Shown here piece by piece: positions 6,722 through 15,066 of a stretch of DNA of 15,401 bases (position 1 is the stretch's first letter; every line of letters begins with the position of its first letter). Source of the DNA: Flavobacteriaceae bacterium (GTDB lineage: Bacteria > Bacteroidota > Bacteroidia > Flavobacteriales > Flavobacteriaceae); NCBI GenBank assembly GCA_023700885.1, contig JAMPYA010000038.1, positions 1 to 15,401 of the forward strand, written 5' to 3'. A model generated the notes under the pieces. The model was not told the DNA's origin, searched no databases, and saw only the letters and a program-made list of their open reading frames with translations. A program made the translations under genes and the position numbers.

Positions 6722-8518
6722 CTAAAAACAATATTTGTTTGCAGCAATAACGTCATCTGCAATGACATTTCTAAGTGCAATAACATTTGGTAAATTGGTA
6801 TATTTTGTAAATCTTTTTAATCCCATTAACATCACACGTTGTTCATCTCCTTCAGAAAATGAAGCAATTGCTTCTTTTCCTTTTTTAGATGACAATTCAA
6901 CGGCATTAAATAAATTTAATTTAGCCATAGCAATTCTTGATTTATGCTCATTTTCAGAAGTCATTTGAACTAATTTTTCTGTTTTCAAAATAGTTGATTC
7001 TGCCATATATATTTCCATCAATATTTCAGCAGCAGCTAAAATAAGCTGTTGTTGTTTTTCTAATTCCATTCCATAGGTTTGAACGGCTTTACCTGCTACC
7101 ATTAAGAATGCTTTTTTCAATTTAGCAATCATTTCTTTTTCTTCTGCAAAAAGCACCGTATAATCTGGAGTATCAAAAGATGGGATTCCTAATAAGCTAT
7201 TTCCAACTTCCATTGCAGGTGTCATTAAATCTAATTCACCTTTAAAAGCTTTTTTCAACAACATTCCAACAGTTAATAATCGATTTATTTCATTAGTTCC
7301 TTCATAAATTCTTGGTATGCGTGCATCTCTCCAAGCAGATTCCATTGGAGTATCTTTAGAGAATCCCATACCACCAAAGATTTGAATTCCTTCATCAGAT
7401 GTATATTGAACAGCTTCTGATACATATACTTTTAATAAAGCACATTCTATTGCAAATTCTTCAACACCTTCTAATTCGGCATCTTGATGTGCTTTTCCTT
7501 CTGCTAATAAAGCGTCAATTTTATTTTGGATATCTTTTCCTGCTCTGTAGGTTGCACTTTCGCTAACATAAATTTTAGTAGACATCTCAGCCAATTTGTA
7601 TTTAATAGCGCCAAATTGTGCAATAGGTGTTTTAAATTGTATGCGTTCGTTAGCGTATTTTACAGCTTCTGTAATAACTCTACGTTGTGCATCTAGGCAA
7701 CCTGAGGCTAATTTAATTCGGCCAACATTAAGAGAATTTAAAGCAATTTTAAATCCATCGCCACGACCCCCTAACATATTTTCAACTGGGACTTTCGTTT
7801 CATTGTAAAATATTTGACGCGTTGATGAAGAGTGAATACCTAATTTATTTTCTTCTTCGCCTAAAACAATTCCATTAATATTCTCTGGATCATATTCAAC
7901 TATAAAAGCAGTAATATTTTTATCATTTTCTATTCGGGCAAATACAATCATCACGCTACAGAATCCTGCATTGCTAATCCACATTTTTTGTCCACTTATA
8001 AGATAGTGTTTTCCATCTTCTGTTAAAACAGCCTTTGTTTTACCTGAATTGGCGTCGCTACCAGCTTCTGGTTCTGTTAAGCAATAAGCTCCGAACCATT
8101 CACCCGTAGCTAATTTTGGGATATATTTTTGTTTTTGTTCTTCATTTCCATATAAAAGAATAGGCATAGTTCCAATTCCGGTATGTGCTCCGTATGCAGT
8201 AGACAATGAGCCTGTTGCGCCAGAAATATAATCGCAAACTAATAATGTAGAAACAAATCCCATTCCCATTCCGCTATATTTTTCAGGTACAGAAATGCCT
8301 AGAAACCCTAGTTCACCTGCTTTTACCATTAATTCTTTAGTTAAAGCATAATCTTTCTTTTCAAAACGTTCTTTTAGAGGCCATACTTCACGATCAATAA
8401 ATTCGGTAACTGCCTCTTTCATCATTTGTTGTTCTTCAGTAAATTCTTCAGTAATAAAGATATCTGCACTTTTAGTTTCTTTAATTATGAATTCACCGCC
8501 TTTTAATGTATTTTCCAT
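6722..8518 (-). CDS. fadE: Long-form acyl-CoA dehydrogenase (FadE-type, VLCAD-like)
   Basis: A 598-residue FAD enzyme that oxidises acyl-CoA to trans-2-enoyl-CoA, the first step of beta-oxidation, passing electrons to electron-transfer flavoprotein. Order of parts: N-terminal helical domain (about 27-140), middle beta domain with CLTEPEAGSDANSG (146-159) and MWISNAG (179-185), C-terminal helical domain with IYEGTNEINR (404-413), and an extra C-terminal part from about 440 as in very-long-chain enzymes and B. subtilis FadE (YusJ). The expected catalytic base is E406. The 598-residue length, against about 380 for short and medium-chain enzymes, supports the long-chain type. It is the last gene of the operon, 12 bases behind the thiolase gene and followed by a strong terminator. 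Chain-length preference cannot be read from sequence alone. Confidence 0.95.
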   Translation of the reverse strand: MENTLKGGEFIIKETKSADIFITEEFTEEQQMMKEAVTEFIDREVWPLKERFEKKDYALTKELMVKAGELGFLGISVPEKYSGMGMGFVSTLLVCDYISGATGSLSTAYGAHTGIGTMPILLYGNEEQKQKYIPKLATGEWFGAYCLTEPEAGSDANSGKTKAVLTEDGKHYLISGQKMWISNAGFCSVMIVFARIENDKNITAFIVEYDPENINGIVLGEEENKLGIHSSSTRQIFYNETKVPVENMLGGRGDGFKIALNSLNVGRIKLASGCLDAQRRVITEAVKYANERIQFKTPIAQFGAIKYKLAEMSTKIYVSESATYRAGKDIQNKIDALLAEGKAHQDAELEGVEEFAIECALLKVYVSEAVQYTSDEGIQIFGGMGFSKDTPMESAWRDARIPRIYEGTNEINRLLTVGMLLKKAFKGELDLMTPAMEVGNSLLGIPSFDTPDYTVLFAEEKEMIAKLKKAFLMVAGKAVQTYGMELEKQQQLILAAAEILMEIYMAESTILKTEKLVQMTSENEHKSRIAMAKLNLFNAVELSSKKGKEAIASFSEGDEQRVMLMGLKRFTKYTNLPNVIALRNVIADDVIAANKYCF

Positions 8519-8530
8519 TTGTTTATTTTG

Positions 8531-9715
8531 TTATTTTAATAGTTCATAAACTGCTGCAGCACCTTGACCGGTACCTACACACATTGTTACAATTCCGTAT
8601 TTGTTATTTCTTCTTTCCATTTCATTAAATAGTTGAACGGATAATTTTGCACCAGTACAACCAAGTGGATGACCTAAAGCAATGGCTCCACCATTTACAT
8701 TTACTTTTGTTTGATCGATATCAAGTTCTCGCATAACTGCTAATGATTGTGATGCAAATGCTTCATTTAATTCAAATAAATCGATATCATTTAATCTTAA
8801 GCCAGCTTGTTTTAGTGCTTTAGGAACCGCTTTTACAGGTCCAATTCCCATAATTCTAGGTTCAACTCCAACTGCTGCATATGAAACCAAACGTGCAATT
8901 GGTTCTAGATTTAGTTCTTTTACCATTTCTTCGCTCATAATTAGGACAAATGCTGCTCCGTCACTCATTTGAGATGAATTACCTGCTGTAACAGTACCAT
9001 TATTAGCAAAAACAGGACGTAGTTTAGCTAATGCCGCTAAAGTGGTGTCTTCCCTTGGGCCTTCATCAACAGTAACTTGGTAATTTTTAGTTTTTTTCTT
9101 TCCGCTTTCATCCAAATAAATTTGCTCAACAGTAATAGGTACAATATCTCTTGAAAATATATTATTTTCTATTGCTTTTATCGCTTTTTGATGTGAGTTA
9201 AATGCAAATTCATCTTGATCTTCACGAGAAACTTTATATTGATTTGCTACTGCTTCTGCAGTTAAACCCATTCCCCAATAATAATCTTCATGACCTTGTT
9301 TGGCTAATTCATAATTAGGTACTGGTCTGTAGCCTCCCATTGGGATATAACTCATGCTTTCTACACCACCTGCAATAATACAATCTGCCATTCCGGTTTG
9401 GATTTTGGCAGCGCCAATAGCAATTGTTTCTACACCTGATGCACAATATCTATTTACAGTAACACCAGGGACATCTTCAATTTTTAATCCCATCAAAGAA
9501 ATTAATCTACCCATATTTAAACCTTGCTCAGCTTCTGGCATTGCATTTCCTACAATAACATCATCAATTCTAGTTTTGTCTAATTGAGGGACTTGTTGTA
9601 ATAAGTATTCAATTGTTTCTGCCGCTAATTCATCGGGTCTTTTAAACCTAAAAACTCCTTTTGGTGCTTTTCCAACGGCGGTTCTGTATCCTTTTACTAT
9701 ATATGCTGTTTTCAT
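8531..9715 (-). CDS. fadA: Acetyl-CoA acyltransferase (3-ketoacyl-CoA thiolase)
   Basis: A 394-residue thiolase that cleaves 3-ketoacyl-CoA with CoA to acetyl-CoA plus a shortened acyl-CoA, the last beta-oxidation step. The nucleophile is C91 in NRYCASGVETIA, LNEAFA is at 316-321, the His motif is NGGAIALGHPLGCTGA (H349), and the second catalytic Cys is C379 in MCVGTGQGAA. All catalytic residues are present and the length is standard. Degradative thiolase is favoured over biosynthetic acetoacetyl-CoA thiolase because the gene sits between the FadN-type and acyl-CoA dehydrogenase genes, as in B. subtilis fadNAE. The start ATG is preceded within a few bases by GGGAGAGG, an unusually good Shine-Dalgarno-like run for this genome, which belongs to the GC-rich repeat just upstream. 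Confidence 0.95.
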   Translation of the reverse strand: MKTAYIVKGYRTAVGKAPKGVFRFKRPDELAAETIEYLLQQVPQLDKTRIDDVIVGNAMPEAEQGLNMGRLISLMGLKIEDVPGVTVNRYCASGVETIAIGAAKIQTGMADCIIAGGVESMSYIPMGGYRPVPNYELAKQGHEDYYWGMGLTAEAVANQYKVSREDQDEFAFNSHQKAIKAIENNIFSRDIVPITVEQIYLDESGKKKTKNYQVTVDEGPREDTTLAALAKLRPVFANNGTVTAGNSSQMSDGAAFVLIMSEEMVKELNLEPIARLVSYAAVGVEPRIMGIGPVKAVPKALKQAGLRLNDIDLFELNEAFASQSLAVMRELDIDQTKVNVNGGAIALGHPLGCTGAKLSVQLFNEMERRNNKYGIVTMCVGTGQGAAAVYELLK

Positions 9716-9717
9716 AT

Positions 9718-9749
9718 CCTCTCCCTAACCCTCTCCTAAGGAGAGGGGA
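9718..9749 (-). repeat. GC-rich palindromic repeat, copy 1, abutting the thiolase start
   Basis: The core is CCCTCTCCT-A-AGGAGAGGG (9729-9747), with 9-base perfect arms, and a CCTCTCCCTAA flank on the thiolase side. It is strikingly G+C-rich against its surroundings. It resembles copy 2 in inverted orientation: both have a C/G palindrome followed by an AT-rich step and a second G-rich block ending in GGAT. It looks like a dispersed intergenic palindromic (REP/MITE-like) element of the kind I recall as common in Flavobacterium genomes. Confidence 0.65.
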
Positions 9750-9795
9750 TTTTGTGGGTTATTTGTTTAAGTTATATTTCATTTTATTAATTATG

Positions 9796-9826
9796 TCTCC
9801 CCTTTGGGGAGATTTAGTGGGGATTT
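9796..9826 (+). repeat. GC-rich palindromic repeat, copy 2, abutting the fadN stop
   Basis: TCTCCCC-TTT-GGGGAGA (9796-9812), 7-base arms, followed by TTTAGTGGGGATTT. Its outer end runs into the fadN stop codon (9825-9827), so the element begins essentially at the end of the coding region. It is oriented opposite to copy 1, with 46 AT-rich bases between the two. On the fad transcript it forms a hairpin just after fadN and could protect or attenuate the message (inference). Confidence 0.65.
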
Positions 9827-12221
9827 AATTTCTTAAAGGTTTACCGGTTTTTAACATGTGTTCAATACGTTCTAAAGTTTTTCTTTCCGTAAATAATGAC
9901 ATGATTGCTTCTCTTTCTAAATCGAGTAAGTATTGTTCAGAAACGTAAGTTGGTTCTGATAAATCTCCACCTGCCATTATATATCCTAATTTATTGGCGA
10001 TTTTCTTATCGTGCTCAGAAGCATATTTTCCTTTCTCTAAACTATCTGTTCCTACTAAAAACATTCCTAAAGCTTGTTGTCCGTATACTAAGGCTTTTTT
10101 AGGAACAGGTTGTGTATAGCCATCTTCTAACATTTGAATTGCATGACGTTTAGCTGTTGCTAATTGACGTTCTTTACTAACAACCACTAGGTCTTTATGC
10201 TGTTGGAAGAAACCTAAATCAAAGGCTTCATGTGCTGAAGTTGCCACTTTTGCAGTAGCTACATTGATAAAATAATCACGTAGTTTATTAAGTTTTACGT
10301 CGTCTTTTAATAATCCTTCAGAGGCTCTTAATGCCATTTCTTTAGAACCAGCACCTCCCGGAATGATACCAACGCCAAATTCTACTAATCCTATATAGGT
10401 TTCTGCTGCTGCAACAACTTTATCTGCATGCATACTCATTTCACAAGCGCCCCCAAAAGTGAATCCGTGAGGAGCAACAATTGTTGGTATGCTTGAATAA
10501 CGTAATCTCATTACGGTATCTTGAAAATATTTTACGCTAAAGTTTAGTTCGTCATATTCTTGCTCTACAGCCATCATAAATGCCATGGCTAAGTTGGCTC
10601 CAACTGAGAAATTTGGACCTTGATTGCCTAAAATAACAGCTTCATATTCGTTTTCGGCTAAATCAATTCCTTTGTTGATGGCTTGTAAAACGCCACCTCC
10701 TAGAGTGTTCATTTTAGATTGGAATTCTACATTTAAAACTCCGTCGCCTAAATGTTGAATACTGGCATCTTGATTTTTCCAAATTGTTTTAGCTTCGCGA
10801 ATATTGTCTAAGATGATAAAGCTATCTTGTCCCGGAATTTTAGCTTGTGATTTTGAAGGAATATCATAGTAATAATTAGCTCCATTTTTAACGGAATAGA
10901 AAGAAGAATTTCCAGCTGCTAACATTTCAGTTATCCAAACATTTGGAGTGAAACCTTCAGCTTTCATCATTTCAATTCCTTTTTCAACACCTATCGCATC
11001 CCAAATTTGAAATGGCCCGTGTTCCCATCCAAATCCTGCTTTCATAGCGTCATCAATACGATATAATTCATCTGATATTTCCGGAATTCGATTTGAAACA
11101 TATTGAAACATTGAAGAAATTGTTTTGCGATAAAATGCTCCGGCTTTATCTTTTCCTTTAACTAAAACTTTAAAACGATCTATTACTTTATCAACAGATT
11201 TTGTCATTTCTAAAGTTGCAAAACTTACTTTTTTAGATGGACGATATTCTAAAGTATTTAAATCTAGCACTAAAATATCTCTACTTCCTTTATCTTTTTT
11301 GAAAAATCCTTGACCGGTTTTGCTTCCTAACCATTTATTATCCATCATAGTTTGAACAAAATCAGGAATTTTAAAGGTGTCGTGCATTTCATCATCTTTA
11401 GCATTATTATAAACACCATTTGATGTATGAACTAAAGTATCTAAACCAACAACATCAACTGTTCGGAAAGTGGCAGATTTTGGTCTTCCTATTACCGGAC
11501 CTGTTAATTTATCAACTTCCTCAACAGTTAATCCTAAATCTTTTACAATATGAAAAAGACTCATAATTCCAAAAATACCAATGCGATTTCCAATAAATGC
11601 TGGTGTGTCTTTAGCTAAAACGGAAGTTTTTCCCAAGAATTTCTCGCCATACATCATTAAGAAGTCAGTCACTTCTGCTTTGCAATTTGGACCGGGAACC
11701 ACCTCGAATAATTTTAAATAACGTGGCGGATTGAAAAAGTGGGTTACTGCAAAATGTTTTTGAAAATCTTCAGATCTTCCTTCATTCATAAACTGAATTG
11801 GAATTCCGGAAGTGTTAGAAGTTATTAAAGTACCGGGTTTTCGGTATTTTTCAATATTATCAAATACCTGTTTTTTGATGTCCAAACGTTCTACAACAAC
11901 TTCAATAATCCAATCAACATCTTTAATTTTTGATAAATCGTCTTCTATGTTTCCTGTTGAAATACGAGATGCAAATTTTTGATCATAAATTGGTGATGGT
12001 TTAGATTTTAAAGAAGCAGTTAAGCTTTCATTAACTAATCTGTTTCTAACTGCTTTGCTTTCTAGTGTGAGGCCTTTGGCTTTTTCGGCATCATTCAATT
12101 CTCTTGGAACGATGTCTAAAAGTAAAACTTCTACACCAATATTGGCAAAGTGACAGGCAATTCCTGATCCCATAATTCCGGATCCAATAATTGCTACTTT
12201 TTTAATTCTCCTTTTTTCCAT
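9825..12221 (-). CDS. fadN: 3-hydroxyacyl-CoA dehydrogenase / enoyl-CoA hydratase fusion (FadN-type)
   Basis: A 798-residue two-function enzyme for the middle steps of beta-oxidation. The NAD-binding 3-hydroxyacyl-CoA dehydrogenase comes first: the Rossmann motif GSGIMG (13-18), SNTSG (135-139) and HFFNPPRYLKLFEVVPG (161-177), with H161 as the expected catalytic His; its C-terminal helical domains run from about 205 to 430. The enoyl-CoA hydratase/isomerase domain follows at about 495-700, with oxyanion-hole region FSVGANL (538-544) and the two catalytic glutamates at E594 (GGACEMSMHAD) and E614 (GLVEFGVGIIPGGAG). Dehydrogenase-before-hydratase order and size match B. subtilis FadN (YusL), the reverse of E. 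coli FadB. It begins 21 bases after marR ends and is separated from the thiolase gene by 109 bases made largely of two palindromic repeats. Confidence 0.95.
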   Translation of the reverse strand: MEKRRIKKVAIIGSGIMGSGIACHFANIGVEVLLLDIVPRELNDAEKAKGLTLESKAVRNRLVNESLTASLKSKPSPIYDQKFASRISTGNIEDDLSKIKDVDWIIEVVVERLDIKKQVFDNIEKYRKPGTLITSNTSGIPIQFMNEGRSEDFQKHFAVTHFFNPPRYLKLFEVVPGPNCKAEVTDFLMMYGEKFLGKTSVLAKDTPAFIGNRIGIFGIMSLFHIVKDLGLTVEEVDKLTGPVIGRPKSATFRTVDVVGLDTLVHTSNGVYNNAKDDEMHDTFKIPDFVQTMMDNKWLGSKTGQGFFKKDKGSRDILVLDLNTLEYRPSKKVSFATLEMTKSVDKVIDRFKVLVKGKDKAGAFYRKTISSMFQYVSNRIPEISDELYRIDDAMKAGFGWEHGPFQIWDAIGVEKGIEMMKAEGFTPNVWITEMLAAGNSSFYSVKNGANYYYDIPSKSQAKIPGQDSFIILDNIREAKTIWKNQDASIQHLGDGVLNVEFQSKMNTLGGGVLQAINKGIDLAENEYEAVILGNQGPNFSVGANLAMAFMMAVEQEYDELNFSVKYFQDTVMRLRYSSIPTIVAPHGFTFGGACEMSMHADKVVAAAETYIGLVEFGVGIIPGGAGSKEMALRASEGLLKDDVKLNKLRDYFINVATAKVATSAHEAFDLGFFQQHKDLVVVSKERQLATAKRHAIQMLEDGYTQPVPKKALVYGQQALGMFLVGTDSLEKGKYASEHDKKIANKLGYIMAGGDLSEPTYVSEQYLLDLEREAIMSLFTERKTLERIEHMLKTGKPLRN

Positions 12222-12242
12222 TATTTAATATTGTTGTATTTA

Positions 12243-12689
12243 TTAACTATTATTAAAGATTTGTTTTTTATCTATTTGATTCATAATGACTTCAATTACT
12301 TCAAAAAAATGATTGATCTTTTCTTCTGAGATATGTTGTCTAATGACTTCATTAAATTTTTTTACTGTCAGTTTAGATATATCTCTTTTTTCCTTACCAA
12401 AATCAGTTAATTTGATTAATACACCTCTTTTGTCATTAGGATTTGCTTCTCTATAGATGACGCCTTTATCTTCCATGCTTTTTAAGATACGAGATAAACT
12501 GGTAGATTCCATACCCATAAGTGGTCCTAAAGAGGTAGAAGGAGTTCCGTTTTCGTAATCAATACTCAGTAAAACAAATGCAGTTGCCATAGTACTATCA
12601 TGCTTAGCTGCTTGCTCATTATACATTTTTGCAACAGCTTGCCAAGTGGCTCTTAGGGCATGATCAATTGTAATTTCTTTTTTTTGCAT
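12243..12689 (-). CDS. MarR-family regulator at the head of the beta-oxidation operon
   Basis: A 148-residue winged-helix repressor-type protein. The helix-turn-helix is at about 52-75 (TSLGPLMGMESTSLSRILKSM) and the wing motif DKRGVLIKLTDFG, diagnostic for MarR, at 86-98; long N- and C-terminal helices should form the dimer interface. I use ATG 12689. An upstream TTG (12695) in frame would add two residues but overlaps the predicted -7 box. It is the first gene of the operon with fadN, thiolase and acyl-CoA dehydrogenase, so it probably controls fatty-acid degradation, and its own gene, in response to fatty acids or acyl-CoAs. This is inferred from position and from an 18-base palindrome 20 bases upstream. 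The nearest recognised functional parallel in the family is FabT, a MarR protein sensing acyl-ACP. Confidence 0.92.
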   Translation of the reverse strand: MQKKEITIDHALRATWQAVAKMYNEQAAKHDSTMATAFVLLSIDYENGTPSTSLGPLMGMESTSLSRILKSMEDKGVIYREANPNDKRGVLIKLTDFGKEKRDISKLTVKKFNEVIRQHISEEKINHFFEVIEVIMNQIDKKQIFNNS

Positions 12690-12692
12690 ACA

Positions 12693-12700
12693 CAAATATA
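12693..12700 (-). promoter_or_regulatory. Predicted -7 element of the marR-fad operon
   Basis: On the minus strand this reads TATATTTG, a full match to TAnnTTTG. It ends only 3 bases before the marR ATG at 12689, so the transcript would be leaderless or nearly so if this box is used. No -33 TTTG is present at normal spacing; that position is taken by the palindrome at 12709-12726. Confidence 0.45.
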
Positions 12701-12708
12701 AAAAAATA

Positions 12709-12726
12709 TATTATGCACGCATAATA
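12709..12726. promoter_or_regulatory. 18-base palindrome, candidate MarR operator
   Basis: TATTATGC-AC-GCATAATA has two perfect 8-base arms around AC. It lies 8 bases upstream of the predicted -7 box of marR, covering where the -33 contact would be, and within the divergent gap shared with the ABC transporter genes. Symmetry, length and position are typical of MarR binding sites. Binding by the adjacent regulator is inferred. Confidence 0.6.
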
Positions 12727-12759
12727 AAATTATTAAATTCAACATTAATATTAAATCCT

Positions 12760-12767
12760 TATTTTTG
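12760..12767 (+). promoter_or_regulatory. Predicted -7 element for the ABC transporter operon
   Basis: TATTTTTG matches TAnnTTTG and ends 49 bases before the ATPase gene's ATG. A leader of about 40-45 bases would result. No clear -33 box is seen. The MarR palindrome centre is about 45 bases upstream, so shared control of both directions is possible. Confidence 0.4.
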
Positions 12768-12816
12768 ATCTTAATTTACGACTATTATTTTAAACTATTA
12801 ATAAAAAAACAGTTAA

Positions 12817-13743
12817 ATGAATTCTATTTTATCAGTAAATAAAGTTGATAAATCTTTTGGTAACTTTAAGGCACTCAATAATGTAACTTTAGAAGTTGAA
12901 AAAGGATCTATATTTGGATTATTAGGACCAAACGGAGCCGGAAAAACAACACTAATTCGAATTATTAATCAAATTACTTTGCCAGATGCTGGTGAAATTT
13001 ATTTTGATGGTAGAAAATTACATCCAAACGATGTTGCTCAATTAGGTTATTTACCAGAAGAACGCGGTTTGTATAAATCGATGAAAGTGGGAGAGCAAGC
13101 TTTGTATTTAGCGCAATTAAAAGGATTATCAAAACAAGAAGCTTTAAAAAGACTTAAGTTTTGGATGGAAAAATTTGAAATTGAAAGTTGGTGGAACAAA
13201 AAAGTTGAAGAACTTTCAAAAGGAATGGCTCAAAAATTACAATTTATTGTGACGGTTTTACATCAACCAAAGTTGTTAATTTTAGATGAACCGTTTAGTG
13301 GTTTTGACCCAGTTAACGCTAATATTATTAAGGATGAAATTTTAGCCTTAAAAGAGCAAGGTACTACTATTATTTTTTCTACGCATAGAATGGAATCAGT
13401 TGAAGAACTATGCGATTATATTGCATTAATCAACAAATCTAATTTAATTTTAGAGGGAAATATTAATGAAATAAAGAAAAAATATAAATCTAATTTATTT
13501 GAAATTGGATTACAAACTGAAAACAATGATTTAATTTTTAAACAATTATCAGCGCAATTTGAAGTGAAATATTCTCAGTTTAAATCATTTAATAATGATT
13601 TAAAAATGACTATTAAGCTTCCAGAAAATTATTCGCAAAACAATCTTTTAAATGTATTAATGCAAAAGGCAACGGTTAATCATTTTGTAGAGGTTGTTCC
13701 AACAGTTAATGAAATTTTTATTAAAGCAGTTCAAGAAAATTAA
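12817..13743 (+). CDS. ABC transporter ATP-binding protein (NatA/YhaQ-type exporter)
   Basis: A 308-residue ABC ATPase that powers the adjacent permease. Walker A GPNGAGKT is at 37-44, the region where the Q-loop is expected reads GYLPEERGLY (77-86), the signature is LSKGM (133-137) in place of LSGGQ, Walker B is LLILDEP (153-159) and the switch His is H190 (STHRMES). The last ~80 residues form a C-terminal extension like DUF4162, common in exporter subunits of this group. The GYLPEERGLY block and the size resemble B. subtilis YhaQ and NatA (sodium or toxic-compound efflux). The substrate cannot be told from the sequence. The permease ATG follows its stop after one base, so the two are translationally coupled. 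Confidence 0.93.
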   Translation: MNSILSVNKVDKSFGNFKALNNVTLEVEKGSIFGLLGPNGAGKTTLIRIINQITLPDAGEIYFDGRKLHPNDVAQLGYLPEERGLYKSMKVGEQALYLAQLKGLSKQEALKRLKFWMEKFEIESWWNKKVEELSKGMAQKLQFIVTVLHQPKLLILDEPFSGFDPVNANIIKDEILALKEQGTTIIFSTHRMESVEELCDYIALINKSNLILEGNINEIKKKYKSNLFEIGLQTENNDLIFKQLSAQFEVKYSQFKSFNNDLKMTIKLPENYSQNNLLNVLMQKATVNHFVEVVPTVNEIFIKAVQEN

Positions 13744-13744
13744 G

Positions 13745-15055
13745 ATGAATAAGTTAGCATTAATTATCCAACGTGAGTTTTTAGCAAAAGTTAGAAACAA
13801 GACTTTTATTATTATGACTTTTTTAAGTCCCCTTTTAATAATTGGATTTACAGCTTTAATTGTTTTTTTAGGAAAAATGAATAATAATGAAGCTAAAGTT
13901 GTAGCTTATGTAGACGAATCACAATTGTTTACATCAGAAGATTTTGAATCAAGTGAAGAAATTTCTTTTTTAGATTTTAGTGGTTTTAATATTGATTCAG
14001 CTAAAGTTGAAGCTGCAAAAGCAAATGTATATGGCTTATTATACATTCCAAAAAAAGATAGTTTAAATCAAATTGCACAACAATTACAATTTTTTTCAAG
14101 TGAATCTCCTAATAGTTCTATAGTCAGAAATATGGAGCGTAGAGTAGAAAATCGTTTGGCAATTATCAAACTAGAAGAAATGGGAATTGCTCCTGATCAA
14201 ATTGAACAATCTAAATTTAAGGTAGATTTAAAATTGAGCAATTTTACGGGTGAAGCTCGTTCAAAATTTGTAAATGAAATGAAGGCAGCTGTTGGCTCAA
14301 TTGCAGGATATTTTATCATGTTATTCATCATAATATATGGTACTATGGTGATGAGAAGTGTGATAGAAGAAAAAACAAGTAGAATTGTTGAAGTTATTAT
14401 TTCATCTGTTAAACCTTTTCAGTTGATGATGGGAAAAGTATTAGGAACTGCTCTAGCAGGCTTGCTTCAATTTATTGTTTGGATTGTGGTTATTGCCGGA
14501 ATTTTCTTCTTTCTGGCTGCATTTTTTGATGTCAATTTAGCAGCTGACAGAGCTTCTATGACGGCTGACCAAATGGCAACGATGACAGAATCAACAGGTC
14601 AAATGCAGTTGGTTTTTATGGAATTCATGAAATTACCTTTACTTACCATAATATTATTATATATCTTTTATTTTATTGGTGGATTTCTTTTATACAGTTC
14701 ATTATATGCAGCAATTGGAGCAGCTGTTGATAATGAAACAGATACACAACAATTTATGATGCCTGTAATAATGCCTTTAATTTTAGGAATTTATGTAGGT
14801 TTTGCAACAGTTTTAAATGACCCGCATGGTCCGGTTTCAGTCGTATTTTCACATATTCCATTTACATCACCAATAGTAATGTTAATGCGTATTCCGTTTG
14901 GCGTGCCGTGGTGGGAAATTTTAATATCAATGAGTATTTTAATAATAACCTTTATCTTTATGATTTGGTTTGCTTCAAAAATATACAGAATCGGAATTTT
15001 GATGTATGGTAAAAAACCTACTTATAAAGATTTATACAAGTGGTTGAAGTATTAA
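13745..15055 (+). CDS. ABC-2 type transporter permease (NatB/YhaP-type)
   Basis: A 436-residue membrane subunit. The N-terminus carries the cytoplasmic motif QREFLAKVRNKTF, then a transmembrane segment at about 22-43, a large extracytoplasmic domain (about 45-183), and five further segments near 184-204, 234-260, 297-322, 338-358 and 390-411. The conserved cytoplasmic stretch EEKTSRIVEVIISSVKPFQ (208-226), followed by LMMGK, is the family hallmark. This layout, with the big loop after the first segment, is that of ABC-2 exporters such as NatB and YhaP. An upstream in-frame TTG at 13694 is inside the ATPase gene and would give a lysine-rich extension foreign to the family; the ATG at 13745, one base after the ATPase stop, is preferred. 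Together with the ATPase it forms a homodimeric-type exporter of unknown substrate. Confidence 0.93.
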   Translation: MNKLALIIQREFLAKVRNKTFIIMTFLSPLLIIGFTALIVFLGKMNNNEAKVVAYVDESQLFTSEDFESSEEISFLDFSGFNIDSAKVEAAKANVYGLLYIPKKDSLNQIAQQLQFFSSESPNSSIVRNMERRVENRLAIIKLEEMGIAPDQIEQSKFKVDLKLSNFTGEARSKFVNEMKAAVGSIAGYFIMLFIIIYGTMVMRSVIEEKTSRIVEVIISSVKPFQLMMGKVLGTALAGLLQFIVWIVVIAGIFFFLAAFFDVNLAADRASMTADQMATMTESTGQMQLVFMEFMKLPLLTIILLYIFYFIGGFLLYSSLYAAIGAAVDNETDTQQFMMPVIMPLILGIYVGFATVLNDPHGPVSVVFSHIPFTSPIVMLMRIPFGVPWWEILISMSILIITFIFMIWFASKIYRIGILMYGKKPTYKDLYKWLKY

Positions 15056-15066
15056 ACAGAGTTTGA

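Noticed and set aside
12690..12695. TTG start adding two residues to MarR
   Set aside because: It overlaps the predicted -7 box; the ATG at 12689 is a better start and gives the usual N-terminus.
13694..13744. TTG start extending the ABC permease by 17 residues into the ATPase gene
   Set aside because: The ATG at 13745 directly follows the ATPase stop and gives the conserved QREF motif at the right distance from the N-terminus.
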